DNA of 64,000 bases from Hysterium pulicare CBS 123377 (GCA_000467715.1 AJFK01000096.1:28402-92401), one strand, 5' to 3'; numbered from the stretch's first letter, positions 42,546 through 55,171 are shown. The notes: a model not told the origin generated them from the sequence alone. Translations and numbers: made by a program.

Positions 42546-43451
42546 TGGAGAATAGTTAGGCGAAGACAGCGATGGAAGGACCAGCTTCTATATGAAAGCT
42601 ATCGTAAAGGTACTGCTCAGCCCCACGCACGTCGCATATTCCAACGCGGGATGTTCCCCCGGCATCATGAAGCGATGAATTGAAGCAATACCCGACTGGC
42701 GCGTGGCAATAATCAAGACTGGACCGGAAAGAGATTCCTGAAGATTTGACGCTCGCTATTTAGCGTAGTCGATTATAGATAGTTTTCGCATTCGGCTGAA
42801 GTGGTGTCATGGTACACTCGCAGTTCGCTATAGACGGAATGCTCAGGTCAGGTTTTCGCACCGAGGCAATGTTGAGCCGGAATATTCTTTGGCTTGAAGA
42901 CGTAGACTGCAGGACAAATGCATCCAGATGAGTTGCGCTGCTTCCAGGGCCTTTTGGAAATTCTGGCACAGCAGAGACAGGTGAGCAATTCTCTGCCTAG
43001 GTATTCCATAGGGCGAGTGTTCTGTCCAGCACTTAACCTCAAGCATCAATGAAGCGTCGAGGCGAAATGCTACTCCGAGCCGACTAAACCCCCCTTATGT
43101 CGGCAGTACTAACACCAATCCGGCGTCGCGACGAATGTCGACAGCATCCAGGTTTCCCCGCGCTTTCTCCTGCACCACCCACAACCCCAATCTCCTCGGG
43201 TTGCCCGCATGGAGTACCCCAGGCCTTCTCTCGTATGTTCTTTCACTCCACCTGCGCCTTCGGTTCATATAGCGTTACCGACGCGACGGTTTCTGGGGAA
43301 CTCGAATCATGCGTCCCATGCTCGGTTAGGCTTCCGGACCTCAGCATCAGCAAGCTATTAAAGGACTTCGGAAGCCCTGCAAAACATCGTGAAAATCATC
43401 CAGGAGTCTAATCTCATCTTGCACAGCCAATTTACATCTGCACCAATCAAC
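42546..43451. promoter_or_regulatory. Divergent promoter region aldolase / permease
   Basis: 906 bp between divergent ATGs. No gene or repeat is recognised; the right part is CT-rich towards the permease. I looked for the GaaR-type CCNCCAAT element by eye and found none convincing. Confidence 0.4.
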
Positions 43452-45433
43452 ATGGGCGGTTTCGGACGCGCACCGGAGGATAGGCCTACGCCGCCAGAAG
43501 TCGTATGCTTCCTTCCATCATGCACTCTGCGTCTACTGTCTAACCATATTCATAGTATAATTGGAGGGTATATGCCTCTGCTATCATTATTTCAATGGGC
43601 GTCCTCGCATATGGCTACGACTCGGCCTTCATCGGCACCACAATTGCGAGTACCGCTTTCAAGAAGGACTTTGGTATCTCTAAAATGAGCAAAGCTGAAC
43701 AGAATAATGTCACGAGCAACCTGACCAGTATATGTACGCATTACTACCCTACCACCTTCCTGGAGCAATGCTGACTTTCTTCTTTTGTAAGATTCTGCTG
43801 GCGGGTTCTTCGGTGCCTTTTTTATGTTCTTTTCCCTCGAGTTGCTCGGCCGCAGGATGACCGTCATTATTTCGGATGCTATATTCATTGTTGGAGCGTA
43901 AGTAGCAGCACCCTTTGGCTTGTCAAAAGCAATTGTTGCTCACTTTGTCCTCTAGGATTCTTTGCACAGTCCCTAAGCACCAGCTTGGATTGATCTACGC
44001 TGGACGTCTCCTGACTGGACTTGGCATTGGAGGCATTGCTGCCGTGGCGCCTATCTACATCGCGGAGATTTCGCCACCTGCCATTCGAGGTCGTCTTACG
44101 GGATTGTAACTGATATTCTCAACTTGACCTGTTTCCCAATGCTAATATGGTGGCAGCTTTGAATCTTTCTACCAAGTCGGTGCAGTGATAGGATTGTCAG
44201 TGGAATAATCTGATAATGTAGAACCTAGATGCTAACCACAAGCAGCTGGATTAACTATGGCATTGTTCATAACATCGACAAAACCAAATCCGTTGCATGG
44301 AAGATTCCAAGTATGTCTACACTTACCCCAAGCCTGAATGACGGACTAATTCCATGTCAGTGGGCGTTCAACTTATTCCAGCCGGCCTTCTTGCGCTCAT
44401 GATCCCCATTCTTAAAGAATCCCCTGTATGGCTTCTTAAGAAAGGCAGAGATGAGGAGGCATACAAAGTGTATAGCTACATCCGAACTTTACCGATTGAC
44501 CATGAGTACATTGCCCAAGACGTTGCTTTTATCAAAACTCAAATCAACCGAGAACGCGCTGTCACCACTGGCGGCAACCCAACCTTCTCCGCCTTTTTGA
44601 AAGGTGCTAGCAAGGAAGCTTTGATGAAAGGAATGAGGAACCGATTTGCACTTGTCTTCATTATGTTCATGTGGCAAGCTTGGTCTGGTGCTGCTGCCAT
44701 CAACTACTGTTCGTGCTCCTCTTCCTCTGACATCCAACCCTATCATCCTCCTTATTAATTCCACCTAGATTCGCCTACAATCTTCACATCCATTGGTCTC
44801 ACCGACGTCACCTTTTGGACCGGCGTCTACGGACTCATCAAAGCCGCCGGCTCCATCATCTTCTATGCCTACTTCATTGACACGTTCGGCCGCAAATGGC
44901 CCTGGATCACCTCTTCCATCGCCTGCGCCCTTTGCCAATACTACCTCGCCGCCTATATCGCCATCGGTAATCCTAAGACTGGTGTCCCACAATCTTCATC
45001 CACCATCGCCGGCGGAAAAGCCGCAACCGCCGCTATTATGATCTTTGGTGCGACGTGGTCTTTCGGAGCGAACGGCCTCCCCTGGATTATCTCCGCCGAA
45101 ATCTTCCCCAGCTCGCTGCGTTCCATCTCGGGTCCCTGGGCAGGTATGAGTGTTTGGCTTTGGACATTTGTGGTCACGAAAGCGCTGCCGAGCATGTACA
45201 CCAGTATGGGATACGGAGTGTATATCTTCTTTGCTACATGTCTCATCTGCGCGAGCGTGTATGCCTTCTTCTTCATTCATGATACGAAGGGTTTGCGCAT
45301 GGATCAGATGGATGATATCTTTGGATTCACGAGGACGGTGGCGCGGGTTACGGGGAAGACAGAGAAGGAATTGGAACTGGAGGTCGAGACGCAAGGGAAG
45401 ATGGGTGTGAGGCACCAGGAGGAGGCTGTTTGA
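43452..45433 (+). CDS. MFS permease of the quinate/galacturonate type
   Basis: Eight exons: 43452-43502, 43556-43733, 43792-43897, 43956-44105, 44157-44195, 44246-44310, 44361-44708 and 44769-45433, giving 533 residues; every junction is in phase, one uses an AAG acceptor (43791). Motifs: MGVLAYGYDSAFIGTTI, LGRRMTVIISDAI, AGRLLTGLGIGGIAAVAPIYIAEISPP, KESPVWLLKKGRDEEAY, AINYYSPTIFTSIGL, DTFGRKWPWI and HDTKGLRMDQMDDIFG. The KESPxWL form and the NYYSPTIFxSIG block point to the quinate permease (QA-Y) subgroup, which includes fungal D-galacturonate transporters. The C-terminus ends in a charged tail. The number of small exons is high compared with the other transporter in the window. Substrate by context: a uronic or quinic acid. 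Confidence 0.88.
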
Positions 45434-46035
45434 AGTTCCTGCGTCGGCTGCTTGGGAAATGAGGATATTGATGTTATTGTAAATATTGGAAAGGAGTTCA
45501 CGGTTGAATAGGCTATGGAGTTGCATATCGGCCGCTAAACAATATATCAGATTATTCGTCCTTGAGAGAATAACCTCCGTGTTTAGGCCAGGCATTACGA
45601 ACACCTTGCCCGGTCAACATACGCATGAGAGATGATGCTAACAAGGAAGCAAATGCCTGGCTGTAAGATGGATCGGAGGTGATGCCTAGAAGCGATTGGA
45701 AGAAGCCGGATGTACCTAGTTTTTGGAGAACAGCTCAGATTTGTAACGTATCAGAAAATTGTCTTAACCATCCCAAAGCTCTAGATCTAGACAGCTCTTA
45801 TCAACGGCGATTGTCTCGGAGAAGGAGAGATGGATTTGGCAGAAGTCACTTTCACATGCGTCCACTGCTAATAAGTAGGAACTCTCGTGACGTCATTAGA
45901 TTTTTGAAGATAAGATAAGGCGAATGGTAATCTATGTATATTGCGACCACCTGCGGCGAAAGTGATGTATACAATCCAGCCAGCTGCGGCGGTTTCCAAG
46001 GTTCAGATCAGTCAAGCCGAATGCTGACCTGCGAG
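45434..46035. other. Intergenic region
   Basis: 602 bp between convergent permease genes. No feature recognised. Confidence 0.6.
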
Positions 46036-47938
46036 TTACGAAATGCTCCCAGTTCGCTTATCGCCGCCCCTACCTCTTCTTAACCCAACCACCTGCACAA
46101 TTTCAGTCCAGAAGCCGACAGGCTCTGAGATAAACGACGCTTCGTACGCATCAACGATGGGTGCCTCCCAAACAAGGTCCAACTCGTAGGAACGCACGAA
46201 CTTGGTACGATGAATCAATTTCCAGCCGACGAAGAGGATAGGCGCTACGAGAACCATGGTGTAGTACGTGAAAAAGGAGGTTATGTTCCATGGAAGGAAG
46301 GATGAGTAGCCGTAGCACATGACAACGCAGAACATGAAAATAAGACCGATCCAAGCGCAATACGGTTGGAAATATCCGGTGTAGGGGAGCGATTTCCGGT
46401 CGAGGCCTTGCACGTGGCAGGCGCGGTAGAAGCAGAGATAGGTGGTTGTCATGACAATGTAGTCGATGATGCCGCCGGCAGTGATGATGTTCACGAGCCA
46501 TGTCAGGACTTGAGAGGAGCCATTGGACAGCTGGAGGAAGGAAAGGAGCGGGAAGAGCATCACGATGCAGAAGCAGTAGACGGGGACGCCGTTCTTAGTA
46601 CATTTCCTCAGGAATTTAGGAGCTCGGCCTTCGAGGGCAAGGCCGTACAGACTTCGTGTCGCGCAATAGGTGTACGTGTTACCGGCAGAGAAGATACTAG
46701 TCACCATGAGGGCGTTGACAATATGTGGCAGGACAGAAACGCCTAGGTTGCTCATTGCGATGACGTATGGGGACGCAGCGGCTGTTCCACCACCTCCTTT
46801 ATCACCCTTGAGAATGCCGACAAGAGTAGGGTCGTTATAAGCAATGACGATACCGACGCAGAGCGCACCGCCAATGAAAAAGATGCCGAAACGGAGGTAG
46901 ACGGTTTTGAAGGCGTTCTTGATATAGATCCGCGGTCGCTTGGCTTCAGCAGCAACCATGGATATATACTCGGGCCCGACGACGGTGAACGATGCAGACC
47001 AAAGAGCAGCCAGGAAACCTTCAAAGCGGCCCAGGCTGCCCGTCGTAATGTGCTCTGCGAATGCGCCGGGTTTGTTCCAGTAGCGGAAACCATAGGCGTC
47101 GTGTTGGGGGTTTCCACCAACCATGGTGATGAATGTAAAGGAGAACAGAATGGCAATCAAGATGACCTTACCACCAGAAAGCCAGAATTCTGCTTCACCG
47201 TATGCCTTGACGGCGAGTACGTTTAGGAGACTATGGAGAGAGTTTAGCATTGGACACTTTTGGGGAGGAGATATCGCGTGAGGATAGTTGCTTGGGGAGG
47301 AGTGTTGCTTGGGAAGGAGTGTTGCTTTGGAGCCAGTCCAGTCGCTGGAGGCAGTGTGAAGAGTCGCTTTAGGCCAAGGAAAATAGTCTCACGCATAAAG
47401 AACGATGCAGGCGGCGCAAACGGCAGCAGTCGGGATGTCATCTCTCCAGTAGGACAGCACAAGATTGAGAGCGGTGATTTCGAAAGGGATCAACAAGGCC
47501 TCGTAGAAGAAGAAGTTCCAGCCTGCCATGAAACCGAAGGCATCGTCAACCCACTTACCAGCCATGCGGATGAAGCCTATCTCGGATGTTACTACAAGGG
47601 TTTTGGTTTGGGGCAAGTGGATAAATACCACCGCTAACTGGCATGAAAGTTGCCATTTCAGCCATGCCATTGTTGACCATGGCGAGCACGCAGCTGTAGA
47701 GGGTGTAGGCGAGAAAGAGGCTGCCGGGACCGCCATTGGCAAGGCCGGAGCCAATGCTCACGAACAGAGCAGTACCAATCGAACCACCAATGGCAATGAG
47801 CTGAATCTGACGGTTTCCGAGCCGACGCTGGAGATGGTCGGCATTGTCAGACACGTGACCAATCTGTATATCGGCGTTGTTTGGGCGGGTCTGGTCGTGG
47901 AAACCGCCGTAGCGGTCAGGGGATTCTTCTTTGCCCAT
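46036..47938 (-). CDS. Amino-acid permease (YAT family)
   Basis: Three minus-strand exons: 47629-47938, 47393-47576 and 46036-47230, giving 562 residues. The start context MGKEESPDRYGG is hydrophilic. Family motifs follow: RQIQLIAIGGSIGTALFV (helix 1), MPVSGGFIRMAGKWVDDAFGFMAGWNFF, ALWSASFTVVGPEYISMVAAEAKRPR, and SAGNTYTYCATRSLYGLALEGRAPKF. These are the AA_permease (PF00324) signatures; twelve helices are expected. Substrates of this family range from broad to single amino acids and cannot be chosen here. The second intron (162 nt) carries a short tandem repeat. It is convergent with the MFS permease. Confidence 0.92.
47286..47331. repeat. Short tandem repeat in a permease intron
   Basis: About 2.6 units of a 17-bp motif (GTGTTGCTTGGGAAGGA and close variants) in the second intron of the amino-acid permease gene. 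Confidence 0.65.
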
Positions 47939-50594
47939 GTTCGGAATCGACGAGGAAAAAGAGAAGAAGGTGGAAGAGCAAGGGAAGAGATTGGTACATG
48001 GGGGACGAAGGGCCTCCCTAAATGCGCGTGGAGGAGAGAAAGAATTGCGGTGCAAGGGGGCTAAGGACATGATGGCTGGGCTCACGTGTGCGGCTGTCCT
48101 GGCTGTGACGACGGGAAATGCAGCCGGGGCGAGCTTACCTACTAGCTGCGAGAATTTGCACGCGACTCGCCTTGGCAACACCCCCATCCGTCATTTGGCG
48201 GGGCCCACGCCAGCTTTCTCGCCCTCTCCGCCTCCAGCAATTAGGTAAAATGCTGTATGCATATTACATACTCCATACATGCCGCTGCAATCCCTCTCGA
48301 ATCCGAACAATGCTGCAAAGGGTACCAAGAACAGGTACGTCTCACGCCTTTGCACTATGCTTTAGATGCATTCGTCCTGCCAGCAAAACCCTCCGTCGAC
48401 AGCAGTAGTGCTATAAACTCCTACTAACAACTAACCTTCTCAGGTAGTTGGATCCATCTTCCCGCGCTCCATCCTTCTCTCCCGCTGTAAAGGATTCTGC
48501 TACTAACCATCTGACTATGCCTCGATTTTCCACACTGGAGGAAATCAAGCGCACACATGGTTGCTGGAATCCATGTCTGAATTCTCCATCACTTACAGAA
48601 GATGATGCTAGCTGCCACTTTTACAACCATATATCGCCAATCCAGTTCTACTGCTTGCTGCCTGTCATCCGGGAATCCTTCCTTGGCCTGTACCTTGCAG
48701 CGGCTCTGATCAAAGCCGACTTTCGCAAACGTCCGAAAGCGTGTACGCTACTCCATCCATGCCGCTGACGAGAGATCTCAAGTCGTAAGTGGAGGCGACT
48801 CTGGTGCCCGCCGCTTGCGGAAAGATCTCCCAGGATTCCAACGCCTTGGGATCGGGTTCACGGATCGTGTCGCTCCACGTATTGGCCTCAGGCGTGGTCC
48901 GACTCCTCTCCGGGTAATTCGTATTGGCAGGATATGTACTCATATTTCGCAGAAGACCTCGTTTCAGAGTCTACCTGGCCAACTTCAATTCGGCTCAGAC
49001 GATATTAGGTATGCGCTTTTGGTGGCTACTTGTAAGGTATTCCGCGGACCCAGGAGAGGAGACGTCTTATCCAGCGTGCAGAAGAGGGTCGCAAAGTTGC
49101 CGTCTTCGTTGAAAGCTCACGTCCATCACCCTCGACTCTGGAAGCTGGGACTTCGTTTTTGCCCTGGGCATAGGTCCAGAGTAGAGATCGCATTTTGTTG
49201 TATGCGAAGATCGACAGCATTACCTGCCTGCACATCGTTCGGCCCTATTGTACGCTTGTTTTTGATACAGCTTTGACGAGCTCAGATAAGTCATCCCTTA
49301 TACAGATATCTCACCTACCATCCTGAAACTGGCTGACAGCGACCGAAATGAAATTGAAGATTTACCCGTTCCTCCAGAAGCGAAAGATCTTTCTGCATCT
49401 AAGCGGACTGAGCACATCAATGTAAAACACTAGAAGACCCACCGAGCCTCGCCTTCCCCGCTTGCGAGCTAGGATACGTCAGGGAGTCAGAGGGGCCCAA
49501 TAGGTAGATGTCTAGAGAGGAGATGAGGACTACCGATGTACCCTCACAAACTGCAGAAGTCAAAAGCGGCCGAGCTTCACGTACCAAAGGCACTAGGGCC
49601 TTTGGACATGAGAGCGAAAGACAAGTGAGAAGCAGTGTGCCAATCATTTGAACGGCTTATGTGCTCAATACGTACACATTTTACCGGTTGTTGTAGGAGG
49701 CTTCTGTAATGACTGAGATGAGTATACCAGACTCAGTGATACGACTCGGTTGATTCCATTTCTGTACATTGGCACCGGGTCTCCTCAGCCGATGCTCCCC
49801 CCAAAAAATATCTTGTAATATGGTCGCCATTCCACCATCTCCACGCGAAAGCACGGTCGTCGAACCAAGCATTGATCAAGCTTCCGATAAGCTCACACGA
49901 ACAAAGATTGGCGCAGCCTCAGAATGGGTCTGAGAGCCAATCTAATATGCCTTTCGACATGAGGATACTCGATGCGCAGTCAATTAGCAAAGCAGATGAA
50001 TGTCCTTTAGGTTCAGCTACATCTGCGGACAGGTGTTTCCAAAGGTTAGGTAGCACACCTTTTCGGGTGTTGGTCTAGGCCGATGAAGCTTGGTCCATTC
50101 CCAATCGAGCAGTCATGACCTCAACCTTCAGACGTTACACCACTTCGCCTGCACAACATCAGTACACCAAGTATTCATCCCCATGCTGCACATCAGACTA
50201 TCCCGAATTCTCCGCATTCCGAACCCCGAATTCTCGCATGCGTCGCATATGCCACCTCGCTAACTGGCCAATTGTAATGGGCACAAGACTTCCATGGAGC
50301 CTGAAGCTATATGACATGCATCTTCGCCAAAAAACATATGCGGACAGCCAATATCCTGCTGAGCTTCCGTGAGGGCTTAAGCACACCCATTGTTGTGCTC
50401 GGATCCCCAGGGTTAAACCGTTGCTGGATTTTAGCTCAAAATGCCTTTACTTGTGCTCTTCAAGATGACCTGAATCCGACCGCGTTTCAATCTTTTTCGA
50501 TTCAGCCTTACCTGCAGAGACGGTATAGAATCTCTGCAGGCATCCTGCACCAGTCTCGTCCTCTTTTCTATGACCTTTGAAAATAGCTACTAGT
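47939..50594. other. Long intergenic region
   Basis: About 2.7 kb with no supported gene. Open frames at 48118-48408, 48448-48768, 48815-49276 and 50115-50580 (plus) and 48710-48943 and 49417-49872 (minus) are short, overlapping and motif-free. Possibly a decayed gene, but I cannot identify one. Confidence 0.5.
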
Positions 50595-52258
50595 ATGGCT
50601 TCACAATCAAATATTGACCTGGTCGAAGCAGTCACCCTATTTCTCGCGGCTCTTTTCGTTTTTGCCTCCTTCAAGGTAACATGCAGAAAAACTGAGTTTG
50701 AAGTAATGCTGACTTTCGCAGCTGATCTACGTAGCTCTCACAGCTCCAACCCGCCATCTCCCCGGACCTTGGTACACGCGCTTCACCCATCTCCGTCTTA
50801 AACGCGCCGTAGTTACTGGTCAAAGGAGTTTCTATATTGACAATCTTCACAAGAAATATGGCTCTATCGTACGACTTTCGCCCTTTGAAGTAGCCATTGC
50901 CGACGTCCAAAGCTTCAAGGAAATTCACAAGGTCGGATCTAGATATCTAAAGAGCGGATGGTATCAGAGATTAGCCAACTTCCCAAAACCGGGTGTCTTC
51001 ACTATGATTGACCCTCGGGAGCATGGGCCTAGGAGAAAGTTACTTTCTCGCTCGTTCAGCAAGACCTACCTCATGGAACACTGGGAACCTGTCGTTCGAG
51101 AGAAGGCTGAGCTTTGCGTTTCAAGAGTCAAATCAGCTGCTCTGCATGACAAAGCGGATGTATACAATTGGTGGATGCTGCTGGCTTCGGATGTCAGTGC
51201 TCATCTTGCCTTCGGGGAATCTTTTCAAATGCTTGAAACCGGTCACGTAAGTTTATGATACCATGTCCTTATTCTCGATACGTTTCAAAAATATTTGCTA
51301 ATGAACTTTACCACCTCTCAGGAGAATCAATTCATTCGAGTCCTCAAGAAGCTAACGATGGGCGCTGGGATCATGGTGGAGATGCCATTTCTGCGCATAC
51401 TACGTTTCGTTCCTATCACCGCCGTACAAGAGATGTTCAACGCGAACGAATATATTATGAAGGGTGCGGATCGGGCGGTGCAATTTGCGAGATCTCGGTA
51501 TGGCGAACGTAACATCTTTGCGAAAGTCATCGAGGACTCCGAGAAAGAAGGCGAAGGTCACATTGACGATATGGATGTGCGCATGGAAGCCATAAACGTC
51601 ATTATCGCTGGAACCGATACCACCGGCGTCACCCTAACCTACTTGACCTGGGCGGTGCTTCAACGACCTGACCTGCAAAAAGCTCTGGAGGATGAGACGG
51701 CAACCTTAAGAGAGGGCTTCACCGAAGCCGACATCATGGCACTTCCCCTGCTCAATGCAGTTATTGAAGAGACTCTTAGACTATATGGTGCAGCTCCCAG
51801 CAGCCTTCCGAGGGTGGTACCTGAAGGCGGAGCAAAGTTGAGTGGGTATTTCATCCTAGAAGGCACCACTGTCAGTACGCAGGCGTATACTCTCCATCGT
51901 GACCCAAATATTTGGAGTCATCCCTTGACGTAAGTCTAATTGCCCGTCCACATCTCAGATACACTACTTATTGTAACTTCATAGCTTCAATCCATACCGA
52001 TGGATATCAACCAAGGAGTTACCCGCTGAAGCCCTATCTTCCAATGCGAAAATCGCTTTCCATCCCTTTGGTGCTGGTGCTCGATCTTGCATTGGCATTC
52101 ACTTGGCTCGGATGGAGCTCCGATATGCAGTAGCCTTTCTTTTCAGGGATTGCAAAGGCATCAAATTGTGCACGTCGACGACACCTGAGAGTATGGAGTT
52201 TGAGAATTTCTTTTTGATTGCTCCGAAGAGCCATAAGTGCGAGATTACTTTGATGTAA
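50595..52258 (+). CDS. Cytochrome P450 monooxygenase
   Basis: Four exons: 50595-50675, 50722-51246, 51322-51929 and 51985-52258, giving 495 residues. An N-terminal hydrophobic anchor (AVTLFLAALFVFASF, then LIYVALTA) is followed by the HLPGPW hinge. The I-helix oxygen-binding motif is AGTDTTG, the K-helix ExxR is EETLR, the following FNPYRW segment stands for PERF/W, and the heme loop is FHPFGAGARSCIGIHLARME with the Cys ligand. All key residues are intact. This is an ER-bound class II enzyme needing CPR. The closest look-alikes by pattern (LTYLTWAVLQRPDLQ) are the broad fungal group with pisatin-demethylase-like and mycotoxin P450s, so the substrate is unknown. No other biosynthetic gene lies beside it. 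Confidence 0.92.
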
Positions 52259-52650
52259 TAGTTCCTGTGTCTAAGTAAAGCACATGTTGCTGCTATGTTA
52301 CGGTAAAGCGTTTTCTAGTAGATCATACATTATGACGGGCTTCTGTGTTAGCAGCTAAAGCCATTCCACCATTTCTAGTTCTAGAATAATATGCCCAACC
52401 GCGGTGGATGTCATTGTTCATGGTATTGAGGACGTTCGTAGCCTTACGAGTCTAGATATATTGTATCCTATAAGCTACTTCTAGAATAATCTCAAACTTG
52501 GCAACTTACTTTAACGCATGACCCTCCCTTGTGAATTAAGTATACATTCAACTAACTCAATTTGTGCAAACCTGTCCTGTCTGGGCCATAATAGTGCTTC
52601 GTCTCTCTCCACTATATATGCTAAGCAAAGAGAGCAATACATTCAATGAT
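52259..52650. other. Intergenic region
   Basis: 392 bp between convergent P450 and metallopeptidase 3' ends. AT-rich; nothing recognised. Confidence 0.6.
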
Positions 52651-54243
52651 TCAGATGGACTCAACCTGAAGGGGCTCACGCTTCCGAATATTCTTCACGC
52701 CAGCAACCTTTCTCATCCATTCTTCCATGTCGACATCATCATCTGTCCCGCGCTTACCCTTCTCGACGCAGTTTATTGTGTCTGTCATAGCAACCAGGGC
52801 GCCTTTGTTGTTAATACAGACGTTGTTTTTGATAAACCAGGAACCTAAAGAGATAAATTAGTAACACATTCTCGCTCACAGCGGCGGTACAAATTGCAAA
52901 AAACTTACCAAGTGAGAAGTAAGCTAGCGATTCTAGAGGTACGTTAACAACCCTTCCCAAAAGAAATCAACCTCTTCCGACTTACCAGCACTTTTGTAGG
53001 CGGTGTTTTCTTTCGCCATTTTCATGCATCCTTTCCACTCATAACACTTCGGCCTCTTTGGGTCCTCGGAATGACCAGTCGCAGGGAGGTGGGTTAACTA
53101 ATGAGTAAGTGAGCGTGAAGAAAATGCTGGGACGTCAAAGCAACTTACCTCATGTAGCATGACTTGGTCAGGAAGAGCATATCTATCAATTTCCCGGTTT
53201 TCGGACCAAATATCCGTGAGCTTACGCGTCACATCGCCGGTCGTCTTTATTTGGTCGAGTTGGATATCGCTCACATCATAAATCTTCTTCTTCTCGACTT
53301 CCTCAATGTACCAAGGGCAAATTGTTATCGCAGTCGCTTTTTTGAAGCCCTTGGAAAAGTCGCTATAGTCGTTCAAAACATATTGGGTGTACATTTTTGT
53401 GCCACTTTGGCTCATTGTTGATTTCTTGTTGCAGTCTTTATATGTGGAGTCGGCATAACCTTTGACCTCGGTATCGTACCACTCGTCTTTACCACTGTTT
53501 TTGTTTTTCCTCTTTTCGAATCGTCCGAGACCACAATATACCATCTATGGAATTTCATTAGCGGCTATGCTGAATCCTATTCCGGAAGGCTACTCACAAA
53601 ATCCTCTTTATCGGAAATCGTGAAGAGGTATGAACCATCTTCATCTTTGCCGGGAGGCATTCCCTTGCTCTGCCGATCAAGTTTAGAAGTAACAGCTTCA
53701 AGATAACCTGAAAGCACTTAGTATCTGGATGATAATGGATTGATCAGGGGTGACAGATTTCGCCGCACTACACGGCACTCCGTCGATGCCTCATGGGGTG
53801 AGTCGGCGTCCGGGTGGTCCACCTATACTCAGCATAAAAACAAATGAAGTGGAAAAAAAACAATTCTAGTTGAATAGAAGAAGGAATTTCTGAAAGTGCG
53901 AGGTGTGTAACCCATTGAATCACATCTTACCCTTTGGTGATTTGTCTTCCACTGTCGCCACTAAATTATTCTCTCCATTAAACATATACTTGGCCAACTG
54001 GACAACATTAGCCTCCCGTGGATTTGCATTGATGGCTGCAACTCCGTCATCAGCGAGGCTGAAAGCGCTATCAATGGCCTTCGTCACCCACGCCTTGCCT
54101 ATATACAATTAGTACAGGCAGTGATTATCTTTGGACAAAGTCCACCTACCGTCGCATGAGTTATGTAGAAAATAGCTATTGACAGGCACTATAAGTGCTG
54201 TAGATAGCAGTACAGTGACGCCCAAAATAGAAGTGCGGAACAT
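52651..54243 (-). CDS. Secreted zinc metallopeptidase-like protein (HELTH)
   Basis: Seven minus-strand exons: 54150-54243, 53931-54098, 53598-53707, 53149-53544, 52986-53097, 52909-52932 (a 24-nt mini-exon) and 52651-52844, giving 365 residues; every phase matches. A signal peptide (TVLLSTALIVPVNS) is followed by SYFLHNSCDGKAWVTKAIDSAF, as in fungal secreted peptidases of this kind. The zinc motif HELTH spans residues 255-259, and a further His at 265 gives HExxHxxxxxH, the metzincin spacing but with Ala instead of the usual Gly. Cysteines occur at regular places (CGLGRF, DCNKK, CPWYIEE, CYEWKGC, NNVCIN). It resembles the putative lysine-specific or Asp-f-2-like zincin proteins abundant in plant-associated fungi; activity is not proven. 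It is divergent from the Cys-module protein, 928 bp away. Confidence 0.78.
53731..53830. repeat. GC-rich island in an intron, possible mobile-element remnant
   Basis: The 223-nt third-junction intron (53708-53930) of the metallopeptidase gene holds a GC-rich block unlike its AT-rich flanks, including the inverted repeat GGTGGACCACC (complement of about 53815-53825). Its size and composition suggest an inserted fragment, but no terminal repeats were confirmed. Confidence 0.3.
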
Positions 54244-55171
54244 TTTAGAGGTTATGCGTGAAGTTTGAATTCGAATTTGAAAAGTGTTAATAGGCAATGG
54301 AAACGGTAGATTGATCAAATGAGTTACAGGTTCTGAACTGAAAAGTCCTATGTGCGGAAGGTCTCAAGGGTTTTATCTCTTTCCAATGTAACTCCATTGG
54401 GAGTCTGACGTGGTTCGCAAATACGTGAAGCGAAGATGACCTTAACCATCGACTCCATGTGTCCTCAAAAGGTTCCTTGTGGATTTTCTCACAATCCAAC
54501 TGCCTACGGATTCAGTTGTTTCTCAAATGTTACTCAAGATCTGTTCGCTCCTCATGATTTCCCAACCCACTGGCCTGCGCGTGTTGGGTTGCAACGTTCC
54601 TACTCGTATTTGATCTGAGATAATCCACCAACCTGCCGAGCCTCTTTCCAACACGAGGATCCTGCGCTAGACCTACAAAATAACCCCGACTTATTCTCAT
54701 CCAATCACTTACCTAGAAGTATTCATTACACCACGATACCAAACGATCTGGCAAAGGCTATCTTCACTGGTTCCTTCAAGGTCTTTCACGTCCCCTCCTT
54801 CGGAGCCACCAGGAGCGGAAACTTGAAAGCCAAATGTTGCATTCTCTCCCAACGCGGGATTCTAGTTTCCACGGGGCTACCCACGTAGACTGTACAATTG
54901 AGATTTCGAAGTAGATGGAACGCAGGAATCATTCTGTGGAACGAAGGCTTCAGTATCCCCTGAGTTAGGACCGAGGATTTGAACTACGTGAACCGAGATT
55001 TCATCTCCTATGTTTTAGACATCCTCTGGGTCATATTTACACTTGTCACTTCCCAACTGAACCCACTGAGTACGATCCTCGAGAGTATCCTATATCTAGC
55101 CCAAAATCTCCCCTTATGATCAGTAGATTACACAGCATTTTCGACATTACTAGTGAAGGAAAAAGCGAATC
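54244..55171. other. Intergenic divergent region
   Basis: 928 bp between the start codons of the metallopeptidase and the Cys-module gene. No gene is recognised; it should contain both promoters. No clear TATA box was found. Confidence 0.5.

Noticed and set aside
48118-50580. Several frames of 60-150 codons in the long gap before the P450
   Set aside because: They overlap on both strands, lack codon or motif support and have no consistent intron links.
50595-52258. Secondary-metabolite cluster around the P450
   Set aside because: No synthase, transferase or pathway regulator lies nearby; the P450 stands alone.
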